Positions 8,749-18,384 of a stretch of 64,000 bases of DNA are shown here, one piece after another. The position numbers and the translations under genes are program-made. The stretch's first letter is position 1. Each line of letters opens with the position of its first letter. The stretch is taken from assembly GCA_020850995.1 (NCBI GenBank), contig JADZDP010000256.1, positions 29,925-93,924 of the forward strand, read 5' to 3'. The DNA comes from Deltaproteobacteria bacterium. Its GTDB lineage: Bacteria > Myxococcota > UBA727 > VGSZ01. The notes below the pieces were generated by a model. That model saw only the letters and a list, made by a program, of their open reading frames with translations, had not been told where the DNA came from and ran no database searches.

Positions 8749-9012
8749 TCAGAGCGGCATGCCGTGCGCGGCCTCGTACTCGGCCTGCAGCTCCGAGAGC
8801 CGCTTGGCCAGCACGGCCTTCACCGGGCGATCGAACTTGACCATGCCGGCCGCGATCTCGCGCAGCGACACCACGGGCTCCTTGTTCTTCTGGTTGTCGA
8901 CGAGGGCGCGGCTGCCCTTCATCAACTGGCGTGCGCGGCCAGTGGCCAGGAGCACGAGCGCGAAGCGATTGTCGAGCTCGACGAGGCAGTCTTCGACGGT
9001 GACGCGGGCCAT
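8749..9012 (-). CDS. rpoZ: RNA polymerase omega subunit
   Basis: This 87-aa protein is the small subunit that helps assemble beta-prime into RNA polymerase. It begins MARVTVEDCLVELDNRFALV and contains the conserved ATGRARQLMKG and KEPVVSLREIA segments. The start at 9012 is chosen because MARVTVEDC is the family N-terminus; the open frame to 9072 adds a non-homologous extension. It diverges from the membrane protein gene at 9131, so 9013-9130 should hold both promoters. Confidence 0.95.
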   Translation of the reverse strand: MARVTVEDCLVELDNRFALVLLATGRARQLMKGSRALVDNQKNKEPVVSLREIAAGMVKFDRPVKAVLAKRLSELQAEYEAAHGMPL

Positions 9013-9130
9013 GGGATCCCTCGGGGAAGGACGGTGACGCCGCGAGGTAGCCCGCCCTATCGCCGGGGGCAAGCCCGGGGACGGATCTGGCCGCGTTCAG
9101 CCGGCGGGCGTTTCGCAGTATCGAGCGCTC

Positions 9131-9928
9131 GTGGCCGCCATCGAGCCTGCATGCTTCGCCATCGCGGCGCTGTGGCTCGCGCTGCGGCTGGTGGCCGAGC
9201 GCGACCGCCGTGGCCTCGTCCTGCGCTTGCTCGTCGTGGCCGCAGCGTCGTGGATGGGCGAGGAGAGCTGCATCCGCCTGTACGGCTTCTACGGCTACGC
9301 GAAGCTGTGGCAGCTCCGCCTGCTCGACGTGCCGCTGGCAGTGGTGTGCATCTGGCCCATCGTGGTGCAATCGGCCCTCGATCTGACGCGCGCCGTGCGC
9401 ACGCCGCGGCGCGCGCTGGTGGCCGCCGCCCTGGTCACCGTCGACGCGAGCCTCATCGAGCCCATCTCCACGCGCATCGGCCTGTGGACCTGGTTTCACG
9501 CCGGGCCCTTCTCGGTGCCCGTGGTCGGCGTGCTCGGCTGGGGCTGCTTTGCGCTTGGGGTGGCGCTGGTCATCGAGCGCCGGCCGCTGTGGGCGCTGGT
9601 GGTCGCGCCCGCGGTGACGCACCTGTGCCTCCTTGCCGCATGGTGGGGCGCCTTGCGCTGGCTGCCGCCCGGCGAGGGCGAGCTGCCGTGGATCGCGCTC
9701 GCCGCGCTCGGCTCGTGTGCCGCCGCCGTGCTGCTCTGGCGACGCCCGCCCCCCGTGCTGGTGCGCGACGTGTGGCTGCGGGCGCCGGCGGCGGGCTTCT
9801 TCTTCGCCTTGCTGGCGCTGTTCGCGCGCGACGACCTTCTGCTGGTCGCCTGGGCGCTGGCCTTCGCGCCCCCCTGGCTCGTGCTGCTGGCGCGCCGGCG
9901 CGCCGAAACCTCGAGGGGTGCGTCGTGA
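9131..9928 (+). CDS. Integral membrane protein, carotenoid-biosynthesis (CruF/DUF422)-like
   Basis: This 265-aa protein has about seven hydrophobic helices. The pattern GEES-x5-YGFYGY near residue 45, hydrophobic PL-x4-IWP, then DASLIEPISTRIGLWTWFHAGPF and VPVVGVLGWGCF resembles the CruF/DUF422 family, whose characterised members hydrate carotenoid ends. It starts with GTG at 9131 and no other carotenoid gene is nearby, so the role is inferred from motif order only. It converges on the sensor gene that ends at 9968. Confidence 0.55.
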   Translation: MAAIEPACFAIAALWLALRLVAERDRRGLVLRLLVVAAASWMGEESCIRLYGFYGYAKLWQLRLLDVPLAVVCIWPIVVQSALDLTRAVRTPRRALVAAALVTVDASLIEPISTRIGLWTWFHAGPFSVPVVGVLGWGCFALGVALVIERRPLWALVVAPAVTHLCLLAAWWGALRWLPPGEGELPWIALAALGSCAAAVLLWRRPPPVLVRDVWLRAPAAGFFFALLALFARDDLLLVAWALAFAPPWLVLLARRRAETSRGAS

Positions 9929-9967
9929 TCCACCGGCACAGCGACCCGGCGTTGCAGCAGCGCGCCC

Positions 9968-11118
9968 TCACCGCGACGAGGTCGGCGGCTCCTGCGGATC
10001 TGGCGACGACGACGCGGTGACCTCGTCGTTCCTGAGGATCGGCAGCGCCAGCTCGAACAATGCGCCGCCGCCCTCGCGGTCGCGCACGGCCATGCTGCCG
10101 CCGTGGCGCTCGGCCACAAGACGACAAAAATACAGGCCGAGGCCGCGGTTGCCGTGCTTCTGCCCGTCGTTCACCTGCCCGAATTTGTCGAACAGCCGCG
10201 CCTGCACCTCGGGCGCAATGCGCGGGCCGTCGTTGCCCACGCTGACGACGACGCTATCGCCCTCGGCGCGGGCGCTCACCTCGACCACGCCGAGCGGGCC
10301 CACGTAGCGCGACGCGTTGCCGAGCAGGTTCTGCAACACGCGCACTACCAGCGAGGCGTCGTAGGACACGCGTGGCAGCCCGTCGGGCACGTCGAGCTGC
10401 AAGCGGGCGCCGCGCGCCTCCACCACCGGGCGATGCCCGTGCGCGGTGCTTTTGACCACGGCGCCGAGGTCGCCGGGTGTGGGCGTGAAGGGCAGGCGGC
10501 CGTCTTCGGCCATGCCCACGTCGAGCATGTCGAGCAGCATGTGCTGGATCTGCTCGCAGGCCGTCAGCGCGTCACGTGCGGCGGCGCGCAGCTCGCGCGG
10601 GTCATCCTCGAGCTCGCGCTCGATGTGTTGCAGGTTCAAACGCACGACGCCGAGCGGGTTCTTCAGGTCGTGCACCAACAGGCCCGTGAGCCGGCGACGC
10701 GCCACCTCGAGGGCGGCGCGCCGTTCGTCGGCCTCGCGGCGGAACTGCTGCGCGCGCAAGAGCACGCGCACGCGCGCCAACAGCTCCTCGGCGTACACCG
10801 GCTTGGCGATGAAGTCGTCGGCGCCAGCCTCTTTGCCGCGCACCCGCGCGTTGCGATCGTTGAGCGCGGTGACCAGCACCACGGGGAGGAAAGGCTGGTG
10901 CAGATCTTCGCGGATGGCGCGACACGCCTCCACACCACCGAGCACGGGCATCATCAGATCGAGCAGCACCAGGTCGACGTCGCCGTGCTGCACGCGCTCG
11001 ATGCAGGCGCGACCGTTCTCCGCGCTGCAGGTGGTGAAGCCCTCGCGCTTGAGGATGCTCTCGAGCAAGCGGCGGTTGGGTGCCTCGTCATCGACGATGA
11101 GGATGGTCGGGGGCGCGC

Positions 11119-11122
<4 letters not shown>
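9968..11122 (-). CDS. Hybrid response regulator-histidine kinase (REC then HisKA/HATPase)
   Basis: This 384-aa soluble protein has an N-terminal receiver (DD at 11-12, phospho-acceptor Asp55 in LLDLMMP, Lys107 in AKPV). A kinase core follows, with the H-box VHDLKNPLG (His151), an N-box (LLGNASRY) and G-boxes (NDGPR, GNRGLGLYF). There is no membrane segment. Such REC-HK proteins usually receive a phosphate and pass it on. Its start overlaps the stop of the PAS kinase gene by 4 nt (ATGA), so the two are translationally coupled and probably one phosphorelay. The final partner is not nearby. Confidence 0.9.
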
Positions 11123-12426
<1,304 letters not shown>

Positions 12427-12674
12427 GGCGCTCTCGGCCCCGGCCGCGCGGCGCCGGCGCACGCAACGCGGCCCTCGGCCCGAGCACCGAGCCGTTCACC
12501 GCCGCTGGCGTTGACCTGCGCACCAAGCATGGAGCCCTCTGGCCGATCGGATCCATCGGCGATCACCGATGAATCTTGACCCCGACGGGCGCCGCCGCCA
12601 ACTCCGCGGTGCGATGCGGACGTTACGGCACAGCGCCACGCGCGACGCGACGCGCAGGTGGGTGGGGCGGACGC

Positions 12675-13772
12675 CTACAGGTCGAGCGCCTCATCGTGGA
12701 ACTGCTGACCCCAGGTGCGGATCAGGAACTCTCGCAGCGGCGCCGCGGCGCTGCTGGTGCGCAGCGTCTGATAGAGCTCGTCCGAGGTGGAGAACTGGAA
12801 GTCGTCGATGTCGGCGAAGCGCCGATGCAGGTCGAGGGAGCGGCGCGTGAAGTAGGCGAGCATGGCCGTGAACTGCGCGTCGCTCGCGAAGTAGCTGGGA
12901 TCGAGCTCCTCGACGGCCAGGCCCACGGCGAGCCCGTAGGCGACGAATTCGATGACGCCCGACTGATCGCGCCAGCCCTCGTTCCACAGACCTTCGTCGT
13001 AGAGCGAGATGGCCGCCTCGCCGCCGTTGACGTAGGCGTTCCATTCGTCCCACAGGTAGAGCGGCGTGTCGTCCCAGGCGCTCTGGCCACTCACGTAGGT
13101 GCTGAAGCGGAACTCGCGCAGCGCGCTCGGCACGTAGGGCACCACCTCGTGCTTCCAGATGCCAGGCTCCACCACGAAGCACGCGCGATCGTGCAGCAGG
13201 TAGAACGCGTTCGATGGTTCGCTGTTCGGGTTCTCGTAATTGCGCAGGTAGGCGTGGATGCCGTGGCTCACCTCGTGGGCGCAGGTGACCAGGTCGGGAT
13301 CGCAGTAGTAGTCGACCTGGTCGTTGGGCAGGTGGCGCACGATGTCGCGCAGGGCCGAGCCCGACATGTTGCGCGAGTTGAGCGCCTGGTGGTCGAGGCA
13401 CTCGAGGTCGGGCGGCAGCTCGCCGGGGTCGCCCGGGTCGCTCGGGTCGTCGGGCGGGTCGCTCGGGTCGTCCGGCGGGTCGCTCGGGTCGTCGGGCGGG
13501 TCGCTCGGGTCGTCGGGCGGGTCGCTCGGGTCATCGGGTGGGTCGCTCGGGTCGTCGGGCGGGTCGCTCGGGTCATCGGGTGGGTCGCTCGGGTCGTCGG
13601 GCGGGTCGCTCGGGTCGTCGGGGTCGGGATCGTGGGTGTGCGGTGGGTCCTCGCCCGGCGGCGCGAGCTCATCGCCGAACAGGGGCTCGATCTCGTGGCT
13701 ACAAGCGGCGAGGCCGCTGGTGCCCACCAGGGCGGCAGCAATGGTGACGACGACGAGCAACGGCGCGCGCAT
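12675..13772 (-). CDS. Lipoprotein with HExxH metallopeptidase-like domain
   Basis: This 365-aa protein has a lipoprotein signal (LVGTSGLAAC, Cys24) and then a long DPSDPPD linker of about nine tandem units, which carries the domain away from the membrane. The globular part contains TCAHEVSHGIHAYL, an HExxH zinc motif, plus a downstream WDEWNAYVNGGEAAI segment that could supply a third ligand or glutamate. Six or so cysteines are spread through it. It may be a surface zinc protease; no known family was matched by eye. Confidence 0.75.
   Translation of the reverse strand: MRAPLLVVVTIAAALVGTSGLAACSHEIEPLFGDELAPPGEDPPHTHDPDPDDPSDPPDDPSDPPDDPSDPPDDPSDPPDDPSDPPDDPSDPPDDPSDPPDDPSDPPDDPSDPGDPGELPPDLECLDHQALNSRNMSGSALRDIVRHLPNDQVDYYCDPDLVTCAHEVSHGIHAYLRNYENPNSEPSNAFYLLHDRACFVVEPGIWKHEVVPYVPSALREFRFSTYVSGQSAWDDTPLYLWDEWNAYVNGGEAAISLYDEGLWNEGWRDQSGVIEFVAYGLAVGLAVEELDPSYFASDAQFTAMLAYFTRRSLDLHRRFADIDDFQFSTSDELYQTLRTSSAAAPLREFLIRTWGQQFHDEALDL
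13425..13620. repeat. 21-bp tandem repeat encoding DPSDPPD
   Basis: About nine near-identical 21-bp units lie within the lipoprotein gene 12675-13772. They encode the acidic Pro-rich linker. Unit number should vary between strains by slippage. Confidence 0.9.
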
Positions 13773-13881
13773 GGCTCACCTCGACGGACGTGACGCTACG
13801 CTCGGCCCATAACGACGCTATCGGTCGCTCGGCTTCGCGCAAGGTCGCGCTCGTCGGTCGATGGACCGAGCGCGGCGCGCC

Positions 13882-13973
13882 TGCAGCGGAGATCGGTTGC
13901 CGTGATGGTCGCCGCGCATGGCCTTGCCACGATCCCTGCGCCCGGCTCGATCAACGCACGGGATCTCCGCGGT
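13882..13973. repeat. Short copy of the dispersed palindromic element
   Basis: This roughly 90-bp imperfect inverted repeat begins GCAGCGGAGATC and ends GATCTCCGC. Its left half tracks the reverse complement of the right half of the 161-bp element at 62690-62850 (TGATGGTCGCC, TTGCCACGATCCCTGCG). Its right half tracks the other arm (GCGCCCGGCTCGATCAACG). The central hairpin of the full element is missing, so it looks like an internally deleted relative. It lies between divergent genes. Confidence 0.7.
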
Positions 13974-14014
13974 GTGCCATTGCCGCTTCACGCCGCGCTT
14001 GGCATTGCGGGGGC

Positions 14015-16156
14015 ATGCTCCGCTTCATGCTCACCACCCTCGTCGTGGCCGCGCTCGGCGCCAGCGCCGGCCACGCCGCGTTCGGCGACAACGCCATCGG
14101 CGTCAACGTCCACCTCCCGCACGACTCGCTCCACCTCGTCGACAAGGCGGCCGAGGCCGGCCTGCAGTGGATCCGCGTCGACGGCAACTGGGACCTGTTC
14201 GAGCCCACCGACGTGCTCGACGTGCCGGCGGGCGCGCGCACGCCCTCGGTGGACTTCAGCGAGAGCGAGTACTCGTTCGCGCTCATGGACCTGGTGGTGT
14301 GCCGCGCGCACGCCCACGACCTGAACGTGTACATGAGCCTCGGCTACTCGCCCTGCTGGGCCTCCACGGATCCAGGGGCGCCGAGCTGCGGGCCTACGCC
14401 CCCCGTCGCCGACAAGTTCGACGCCATGGTGTTCGCCGTGGTGCGCCACTACGCCGACGGCGTCGACTGTGGCGCCGACGGCACCGCGCACGTCACGCAC
14501 TTCGGCATGTGGAACGAGGCCAACCTCGACGGGTTTTGGACCGGCACCACGGTCGCGTATCGCGACGACATCCTGGTCCCCGGTGCCGCCGCCGTGCGCG
14601 CCGCCTGTCCCGATTGCACCGTGCTCGGCCCCGACTTCGCGCACGTGGGCGAGGCCGACAACGAGCTCGAGACCGTGCTGTGCAACGCGCCGGCGCTCGC
14701 GGCCATCGACATCATCGCGCATCACAACTACCACGGCTTCGACGGCTCCATCTGGGACGGCGACAGCTACGACAACGCGCTCGACGACCAGCGCTTCTCG
14801 TTCACGCGCCGCAGCCTCTACGACATCCTCGAGCTGTGCGGCGCCACCAGCCGCGAAGTGTGGATCACGGAGACGGGGACGCGCGCGGACACCGATCAAG
14901 CGGGAGATCCCTCGCTGGCAGCGCAGGCCGAGTACGTCACCAAGGTGCTCGAGGCGCAGCTCGCGCGACCCTGGCTCACCAACACCTTCATCTACGAGGT
15001 GGTCGACGACACCACCAGCGACATCAGCGGCTACGGGCTGTGGCGCTGCCCGCAGTCGCCGGCGGGCTTTGGCGAGCCCTGCTTCGAGAAGCCCGCCGTG
15101 CAGGCCATCCGCGACTTCCTCGACGAGCACCCGCAGTTCGGCCCGCCCGTGCCGCTGCCGGCCTGCCAAAACGGCCTCGACGACGACGGTGACGCGGTGG
15201 CCGACTTCCCGGCGGACCCGGGCTGCGCCGATGCCGCCGACGACGACGAGAGCAACGCTCCGCCCATCCCCACGCTGCGGGCGCCGCCCGGCCCCGCCGT
15301 GACCGTCGACGCCGACGGTGGCGAGTACCAGGGCGCCTTCGCCGCCGTGCTGCCCTCGGCGACCTTCGTGACGCCCGACGTGCCGAGCTCCGTGCCCGAC
15401 GACGCGGACCTGTCGGCCGAGGTGCATGCGGTGCTGGTGCCCGCGGGCGACGCCGTCGCGTTCTTCATCGAGGTCACCGACGACGTGCACGACAACACGC
15501 ATCCCGCCGCGGACCTGTGGCAGGGCGACAGCGTGCAGCTCGCCTTCGATCCCGACGGCAGCGGTGGCGATGCCTACGACGCCGACGACATCGAGCTCGG
15601 CGTCGCGCTCATCGGCGGCAGCACCGAGCTCACGGTGTTCCACGGCGCCGCCGCTGGCGTCGTCGCCGTGGCGGCGCGCAGCGGCAACCAGACGCGCTAC
15701 GAGCTGACGGTGCCGAGCGCGCTGCTGTTCCCCGGCGCCGGCACGCTCAGCCCCGGCATGTCGGCGTCGATGTCGCTCCTGGTCAACGAGGCCGATGGGA
15801 GCGGTCGCGAGGGCTGGCTCGAGTGGGCCGGCGGCATCGGGCGCTTCACGCGCCCGAGCGACTTCGGGCGCCTCTTGCTCGTTGACGGTGAAGGCAACGA
15901 AGGCGAAGGCGAGGGCGAGGGCGAGGGAGAGGGAGAGGGAGAGGGAGAGGGCGAGGGAGAGGGAGAGGGCGAGCCTGGCGAAGGCGAGGGCGAGGGCGAG
16001 GGCGAAGGCGAGGCGCCGCCGCCGCGCTCGTCGTGCGGGTGCGCGAGCGCGCGTGCTGACGCGAGCGACGGCTGGGGCGCGGCGACCGCTGGCATGGTCG
16101 CAATGGCGGCGGGGCTGCTCGCGCGCTGCCGTCGAGGGCGCGCCCGCCTCGTGTAG
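14015..16156 (+). CDS. Secreted glycoside-hydrolase-like protein with CBM9-like domain and MYXO-CTERM-like tail
   Basis: This 713-aa protein starts at ATG 14015, giving a signal peptide (FMLTTLVVAALGASAGHA). Residues about 25-380 look like a TIM-barrel glycosidase, with GMWNEANLDGFW (acid/base Asn-Glu) and WITETGT (nucleophile Glu). A calcium-type NGLDDDGDAVADFPADPGC loop follows, then a CBM9-like sugar-binding domain (LWQGDSVQLAFDPDG), a run of about 20 EG units, and a C-terminus SSCGCASA plus a hydrophobic helix plus RCRRGR, resembling MYXO-CTERM surface-anchoring signals. It is thus probably a surface polysaccharide hydrolase; the substrate is unknown. Its stop abuts the stop of the convergent gene with no gap. 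Confidence 0.8.
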   Translation: MLRFMLTTLVVAALGASAGHAAFGDNAIGVNVHLPHDSLHLVDKAAEAGLQWIRVDGNWDLFEPTDVLDVPAGARTPSVDFSESEYSFALMDLVVCRAHAHDLNVYMSLGYSPCWASTDPGAPSCGPTPPVADKFDAMVFAVVRHYADGVDCGADGTAHVTHFGMWNEANLDGFWTGTTVAYRDDILVPGAAAVRAACPDCTVLGPDFAHVGEADNELETVLCNAPALAAIDIIAHHNYHGFDGSIWDGDSYDNALDDQRFSFTRRSLYDILELCGATSREVWITETGTRADTDQAGDPSLAAQAEYVTKVLEAQLARPWLTNTFIYEVVDDTTSDISGYGLWRCPQSPAGFGEPCFEKPAVQAIRDFLDEHPQFGPPVPLPACQNGLDDDGDAVADFPADPGCADAADDDESNAPPIPTLRAPPGPAVTVDADGGEYQGAFAAVLPSATFVTPDVPSSVPDDADLSAEVHAVLVPAGDAVAFFIEVTDDVHDNTHPAADLWQGDSVQLAFDPDGSGGDAYDADDIELGVALIGGSTELTVFHGAAAGVVAVAARSGNQTRYELTVPSALLFPGAGTLSPGMSASMSLLVNEADGSGREGWLEWAGGIGRFTRPSDFGRLLLVDGEGNEGEGEGEGEGEGEGEGEGEGEGEGEPGEGEGEGEGEGEAPPPRSSCGCASARADASDGWGAATAGMVAMAAGLLARCRRGRARLV
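15895..16014. repeat. Hexanucleotide-type GAGGGC/GAGGGA repeat encoding EG linker
   Basis: A run of GAG-GGN codons encodes alternating Glu-Gly inside the glycosidase-like gene. An equivalent tract in the opposite orientation is at 17388-17516. Both are slippage-prone and could recombine with each other. Confidence 0.88.
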
Positions 16157-17674
16157 CTACAAGGGCCCGAAGCTCACCGCGTTCTCGCTGGTGCTGTTGA
16201 AGCCGAAGCTGCCGAGCTGCAGCACCATGGGCTCGCTGCCCACGTCAGCGAGGATGGGTGAGTCGAGATCGGCGCGGAATTGGTCATTGCCGTCGAGGAG
16301 CGAGCAGCGCAGGTGGTCGCTCAGGATCGAGAGCTCGATGCGCTCGACCAGCGCGAGCCCATTCACCTGCTCACTCGCGTGCGTGGGACCATCCAGCGGC
16401 TCGCCGAAGCGACCGGACTCGAGGCCGCAGTAGAGCGTGTCGTCGCTGATCCACGCTCCGTAGATGGCGCCGCTGACGCCGTCGATGGCGGCGATGCCGA
16501 CGCCGATACCGCCCACCAGCGAGGAGCTGTCGGCCCTGGCATCGGTGAGATCGATGGGCACCGACCAGGTGCTCTCGAGGAGCCACGGCAACGTGGAGAA
16601 GTACATGCAGCTCACGTCGTCGACGCCGCCGATGTTGCGGAACGTGGCGCCGCGGCCGACGCCCTCGGTGATCTGACAGGCGCCCGCACCGCCGCCCGAG
16701 GCGCGGTAGGCCTCCCACAAGGGCGCCGGGGCGCCGTCGCACATGGTGTCTGCGAGGTCGGCGATGGAGCAGGGCTGCGCTGCGGGCACGGCGAGGTTGA
16801 TGCTCTCCACCACCAAGACGGGCGCGGGGTCGGCTCCCTCGGCGCGCACGAACAGGTGCGCGACGCCGAGCGCCGACGGCAGGGTGAAGGTGCCAAGCTC
16901 GGTCACCACGCCGCCGTCAGACCGGCCGCTCACCACCACGCTGTCGCCCTCGCGCGCCAAGCGCCAGCGGCGCATGGTCACACCGTCGAAGGGCATGATC
17001 GTGCCGCCCTGCGTACCGGTGTCGCGGAAGCTCGCGAGCGCGCGGATGTTGGTGCCGCTCCCCTTCTGCACCATCACCTCGTCGCCGCTACCGTCGATGC
17101 CGTCATAGGAGCGCAGCCCGAACATGAGGTTGGCATCCAGGGCCGTGGTGGCATCGAGCAGGCGCGCCTCGACCACGGCGCCGTCGCCGAACACCACCGC
17201 TGCGCGCGACACCACCGCGATGTTGGTGCCGCTGAGCTGCAGGCCGCCGCCGGCAACATCCACCGTGCCGTCGCTCTCTTCGGGGTTGATGCGCCACACC
17301 TCGGTGTCGAGCGCGCTCTGGGTGCTGAAGTCCTCACGAATGATGCCGGGGCCGCCGCAGCTCGGCGCGACCATGGCGCAAGGATCCCCCTCGCCCTCGC
17401 CCTCACCTTCGCCTTCGCCCTCACCCTCGCCCTCACCCTCACCCTCGCCCTCACCCTCACCCTCGCCCTCACCCTCACCCTCGCCCTCACCCTCGCCTTC
17501 GCCCTCGCCCTCGCCGATCGGCGTGGAGGCGCAGGAGCCCTCGGCGCAGCGCTGGCCCTGGGGACAATCGACGTCGACGATGCAGGGCAGTGGCGCGCCC
17601 AGCAGGTGGCAATTGGCCAGCGCCGCCAGGAGCGCGACCACCACGACACAGCACAGCGCACGCGCGGCGCTCAC
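16157..17674 (-). CDS. Lipoprotein with EG-rich linker and secreted domain, unknown function
   Basis: This 505-aa protein starts at GTG 17674, overlapping the pdxH stop by 4 nt (GTGA). The signal VSAARALCCVVVVALLAALANC ends in a lipobox (LANC). A DVDCPQGQRCAEGSC Cys-rich stretch and about 20 EG units precede two beta-rich regions that resemble concanavalin-type jelly rolls by hydrophobic pattern (for example NLMFGLRSYDG and GYYR-like segments), though this is only inferred. The open frame running on to 18337 is the antisense of pdxH coding DNA and is not used. Cotranscription with pdxH seems accidental in function. Confidence 0.7.
   Translation of the reverse strand: MSAARALCCVVVVALLAALANCHLLGAPLPCIVDVDCPQGQRCAEGSCASTPIGEGEGEGEGEGEGEGEGEGEGEGEGEGEGEGEGEGEGEGEGEGDPCAMVAPSCGGPGIIREDFSTQSALDTEVWRINPEESDGTVDVAGGGLQLSGTNIAVVSRAAVVFGDGAVVEARLLDATTALDANLMFGLRSYDGIDGSGDEVMVQKGSGTNIRALASFRDTGTQGGTIMPFDGVTMRRWRLAREGDSVVVSGRSDGGVVTELGTFTLPSALGVAHLFVRAEGADPAPVLVVESINLAVPAAQPCSIADLADTMCDGAPAPLWEAYRASGGGAGACQITEGVGRGATFRNIGGVDDVSCMYFSTLPWLLESTWSVPIDLTDARADSSSLVGGIGVGIAAIDGVSGAIYGAWISDDTLYCGLESGRFGEPLDGPTHASEQVNGLALVERIELSILSDHLRCSLLDGNDQFRADLDSPILADVGSEPMVLQLGSFGFNSTSENAVSFGPL
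17388..17516. repeat. GAGGGC/GAGGGT-type repeat encoding EG linker (minus strand)
   Basis: On the plus strand the tract reads as CCCTCG/CCCTCA units. It encodes the Glu-Gly linker of the lipoprotein 16157-17674. Confidence 0.88.
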
Positions 17675-18264
17675 GGGTACAGCTCCTGGACCTGCCAGCC
17701 TGCGGCGGTCTTTTGGTAGCGCCAGCGCATGTGCAAGCGAAAGGGTCGGTCCTCCCACAGCTCGATGCTCTGCGGCAGCACGCGATAGCCCGACCAGAAG
17801 GGCGGACGCGGCACGGAGCCGAGGCCGAAGCGCGCGGTGGCCGCGGCCACGCGTCCCTCGAGCTCCCCGCGACCAGCTAGCGGCTGCGACTGCTTGGAGG
17901 CCCAGGCGCCGATCTGGCTGACACGCGCGCGCGTGGCGAAGTACGCGTCGGCCTCGGCGTCGCTCACGCGCTCGACGGCGCCCTCCACGCGCACCTGACG
18001 CTTGAGGCTCTTCCAGTGAAACAAGAGCGCGGCGCGCGGGTTCTCGTCGAGCTCCTGCGCCTTCCTGCTGCCGAGGTTGGTGTAGAAGACGAAGCCGCGC
18101 TCGTCGGCGCCCTTGAGCAGGCACATGCGCACCGAGGGCGCGCCGTCGCGGCTGGCGGTGGCCACGGCGACGGCGTTGGCATCGTTTGGCTCCTTGGCCT
18201 CGGCGTCTGTGAGCCACTGCGCGAAGGTCGTGAGCGGATCGTCGACGGGCTTCATCGCCGGCAT
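17671..18264 (-). CDS. pdxH: Pyridoxamine 5'-phosphate oxidase
   Basis: This 197-aa FMN enzyme oxidises pyridoxine or pyridoxamine phosphate to pyridoxal phosphate. Motifs include SVRMCLLKGADERGFVFYTN, SRKAQELDENPRAALLFHWKSLKRQVRVEG (FMN and substrate binding) and the C-terminal WEDRPFRLHMRWRYQ. The start is MPAMKPVDDPL at 18264; MKPVDD at 18255 is possible. Length matches the family. The extension of the frame to 19530 is antisense of the next gene. It is coupled to the downstream lipoprotein by a GTGA overlap. Confidence 0.94.
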   Translation of the reverse strand: MPAMKPVDDPLTTFAQWLTDAEAKEPNDANAVAVATASRDGAPSVRMCLLKGADERGFVFYTNLGSRKAQELDENPRAALLFHWKSLKRQVRVEGAVERVSDAEADAYFATRARVSQIGAWASKQSQPLAGRGELEGRVAAATARFGLGSVPRPPFWSGYRVLPQSIELWEDRPFRLHMRWRYQKTAAGWQVQELYP

Positions 18265-18384
18265 TTGGCCACGGGCGCGCCGTTCCCGCAAGCGTGACGA
18301 CGAGACCGCGGCTCGTTGCCGCTGCCCGCACGCGCATGCGACACTCGGCGCGCGCGCCCAGCTTCGACGACGCGCGGAGGTCGC

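Noticed and set aside
15895..17516. EG-coding tracts considered as CRISPR or satellite arrays
   Set aside because: Codon-periodic repeats without spacers, within open reading frames.
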